64,000 bases of DNA from Tildeniella nuda ZEHNDER 1965/U140 (GTDB taxonomy: Bacteria > Cyanobacteriota > Cyanobacteriia > Leptolyngbyales > Leptolyngbyaceae): contig JAHHIG010000001.1 in assembly GCA_019358895.1 (NCBI GenBank), positions 496,001 through 560,000 on the forward strand. Reading direction: 5' to 3'. Position 1 is the stretch's first letter. Every line of letters starts with the position of its first letter. Below are positions 62,524-64,000 of this stretch, piece after piece. Below the pieces are notes generated by a model that ran no database searches, had not been told where the DNA came from, and was given only the letters and a program-made list of their open reading frames with translations. The translations under genes and the position numbers were made by a program.

Positions 62524-64000
62524 TCAGACTGAATCTGCACGTTGCAGCCCACTATTTCTAAGCGTTTGCAGAGAGTATGCAGGTATTTTTTCTAATCCTG
62601 TGTTCATCTCAGGTTGAATATATTCTTGAGGCAGCATCACTCGGCACGTTACGCGTTGAAGCAGCGCGTCATACTCTTCCAACATGAGCGGTGGAACAAT
62701 TGTCATTTCTAGACCTTCATTAGCAAGATCGATTCCTTCGTTCAGAAAAGTGGACAATACGAGATTGTAGAGAACGTCTTCTATTGTTACTTCGCCGTTC
62801 GGAAAGTTTCCCTGGCTAATCAAAAGATTAGTATGCTTACAGTCAAGATTTCGAGCAACTGTATGAAATACTTCTAAAATTGCTGGGTAAAGCACCGCTT
62901 CTGGCTCAAGCCAGTCTGGACAAAGGAGCAGGTTGTTCTGCCTCAAATTGAATCTTTCGGAGAGAGAATCAACCAAGGAAGAACTTGCTTTGATTGCTTT
63001 AAGGGTTGCCCTGACTTGAATCACATCATCAATAACTTCTTCTTCATGTTCTAACTTAACGACACTAAATGCACCCTGAAACCCGTAGCTCTGGCACAGC
63101 TCCAGATATGCTGGAAACTCAACGCAATAGTATTTGAATGAGTTAATGTTCCAGAAGCTGATATGTGTTGGATCTTGAAAGGCTCCACGACCATCTGTAG
63201 AAGGGACGCGAATATCTACCAGGGCATTGGGTTTGCAGATTCTCCAGATTTCGTTCATGGTGTGGATACGATCGCGTAAATGCTCAATCACATCATATGC
63301 TCTAACAAGATCAATACTGTTGTCGGAAAAAGGAAACCGCTGATTTAGATCGGCAACGACATCGACCCCAGAGCCGCCAGTGACATCGACTCCAATAAAC
63401 CCTTCTTGCTTATGAATGCCACAGCCTAAATCGATATACATTGGCTCACCAGAATTTAAAGGGGCTTGAATTTTAGAAAGCACGAACGCAACGAGCCGAT
63501 CATAACTACAGTGTTGCACAACGTCGTGATGCAGTTGATTGGCAATTTCTAAACGTTCATCTTCATGACTTAGATAATAAGCAATTTTTTCGTTTAATTC
63601 TTCAATAGTTCGATAAGAAATTTCCTTGCTAACTGAGGTTAGCTTTTTGAGGTCTGCCTTCCGATCAGTGAGGATAAACCCTCCTGCTGCACCTACATCA
63701 ATGACTCGATTAACAACAGCACGATCAAAGTGGATGCCAGTGACATTGAGATTAATTTTGGTGCTAGTGTAAAGACTACGAGTTTCTGTATAATCCTTCG
63801 TCGGGGCATGATACGTAATATTTTGCTGATGAATCACATAATTCATCGGAAGCCCTTTCAAATAACTGGGATCACCTCCAATAATGTTGATTGGGAAGAC
63901 GGGATTAATACGCCGAATTACCTCTCCCCGAAAGCATAATGATAGGCAACTTACCACATATTGATAATTTGATCGTTCTCTGATTTCTTGTAGGCGATCG
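62524..64000 (-). CDS. CgeB-like glycosyltransferase / methyltransferase fusion, 5' end outside the window
   Basis: At least 491 residues; the frame stays open to the window edge beyond GTG 63957 (residues DRLQEIRERSNYQYV before it), so the gene is 5'-truncated here. The visible part begins with the C-terminal half of a CgeB-type GT (INIIGGDPSYLKGLP, YTSTKINLNVTGIHFDRAVV, GAAGGFILTDRKADL, HHDVVQHCSYDRLV). Then comes a class I SAM methyltransferase: MYIDLGCGIHKQEGFIGVDV, FPFSDNSIDLVRAYDVIEHL, WRICKPNALVDIRVPS. A last region of about 110 residues has no recognised domain. Such fusions belong to surface-glycan or O-methylated sugar pathways. The DNA is more AT-rich than the rest of the window. 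Confidence 0.8.
   Translation of the reverse strand, partial: DRLQEIRERSNYQYVVSCLSLCFRGEVIRRINPVFPINIIGGDPSYLKGLPMNYVIHQQNITYHAPTKDYTETRSLYTSTKINLNVTGIHFDRAVVNRVIDVGAAGGFILTDRKADLKKLTSVSKEISYRTIEELNEKIAYYLSHEDERLEIANQLHHDVVQHCSYDRLVAFVLSKIQAPLNSGEPMYIDLGCGIHKQEGFIGVDVTGGSGVDVVADLNQRFPFSDNSIDLVRAYDVIEHLRDRIHTMNEIWRICKPNALVDIRVPSTDGRGAFQDPTHISFWNINSFKYYCVEFPAYLELCQSYGFQGAFSVVKLEHEEEVIDDVIQVRATLKAIKASSSLVDSLSERFNLRQNNLLLCPDWLEPEAVLYPAILEVFHTVARNLDCKHTNLLISQGNFPNGEVTIEDVLYNLVLSTFLNEGIDLANEGLEMTIVPPLMLEEYDALLQRVTCRVMLPQEYIQPEMNTGLEKIPAYSLQTLRNSGLQRADSV

Overview
The window is chromosomal DNA from a cyanobacterium, most likely a filamentous or Leptolyngbya-like non-marine one. GCGATCGC (HIP1-type) and CGATCG words occur in almost every gene. 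Several families are cyanobacterial hallmarks: the ARC6/Ftn2 (ZipN) cell-division protein, an SLH-OprB porin, DUF928, slr1658/slr1659-type regulators, a pstSCAB operon with a cyanobacterial Pho box, multi-PAS/GAF hybrid kinases, and heptanucleotide (STRR-like) repeats. I see no rRNA, tRNA, CRISPR array or intact insertion sequence. Species assignment is not possible from this sequence alone.

Layout. 1-11.6 kb: a two-partner-secretion outer-membrane transporter (FhaC/ShlB type), a large TPR-CHAT caspase-like protein and a DUF928 protein on the + strand; then on the - strand an NHLP-type (peptide-exporter-like) ABC transporter with a metallo-beta-lactamase-fold hydrolase; then a second, short CHAT protein. 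11.7-16.1 kb (- strand): a small secreted protein, then a signalling cluster of a HAMP-like coiled-coil protein, a ParA/MinD ATPase, a HATPase regulator, a STAS protein and a family-2 glycosyltransferase. 16.2-23.7 kb: an SLH-OprB porin and a 1865-residue Ser/Thr kinase-AAA-GAF-SpoIIE phosphatase protein. 23.9-35.5 kb: mainly housekeeping genes (pdhA, ARC6/ftn2, an AEC transporter, glyA, pyrF, a phosphoribosyltransferase, a family-4 uracil-DNA glycosylase) mixed with small or secreted proteins of unknown role. 35.5-39.6 kb: pstSCAB with a five-unit Pho box. 40-44.4 kb: a TonB-like protein facing exbB-exbD, then three exported proteins. 45-49.4 kb: a multi-TM channel-like protein, an SRPBCC protein, a degenerate histidine kinase and a Sua5/YrdC enzyme. 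49.8-64 kb: a PAS/GAF hybrid kinase, a CPXCG protein, a radical SAM protein, a BamA-like Omp85 protein, a conserved membrane protein, a cytochrome b / Tat-exported molybdopterin oxidoreductase pair, a membrane-anchored protein and, cut by the window end, a CgeB-like glycosyltransferase-methyltransferase fusion.

The most unusual feature is a set of composite repeats made of degenerate heptamers (GCGGTCA, GCTGATA, ACTCCCC/ACTCCCT, GGGAGTC and AGGCAGA classes) joined by short shared spacers. They fill many gene boundaries. In two places they lie inside genes without breaking the frame: about 85 codons between the kinase and ATPase domains of the 18.1-23.7 kb gene, and about 12 codons in a secreted protein near 31.8 kb. 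The best candidate for a little-described functional system is the exported CHAT / FhaC / DUF928 / NHLP-ABC neighbourhood, followed by the STAS-HATPase-ParA-HAMP cluster. All functions are inferred from motifs read by eye; no database search was possible.
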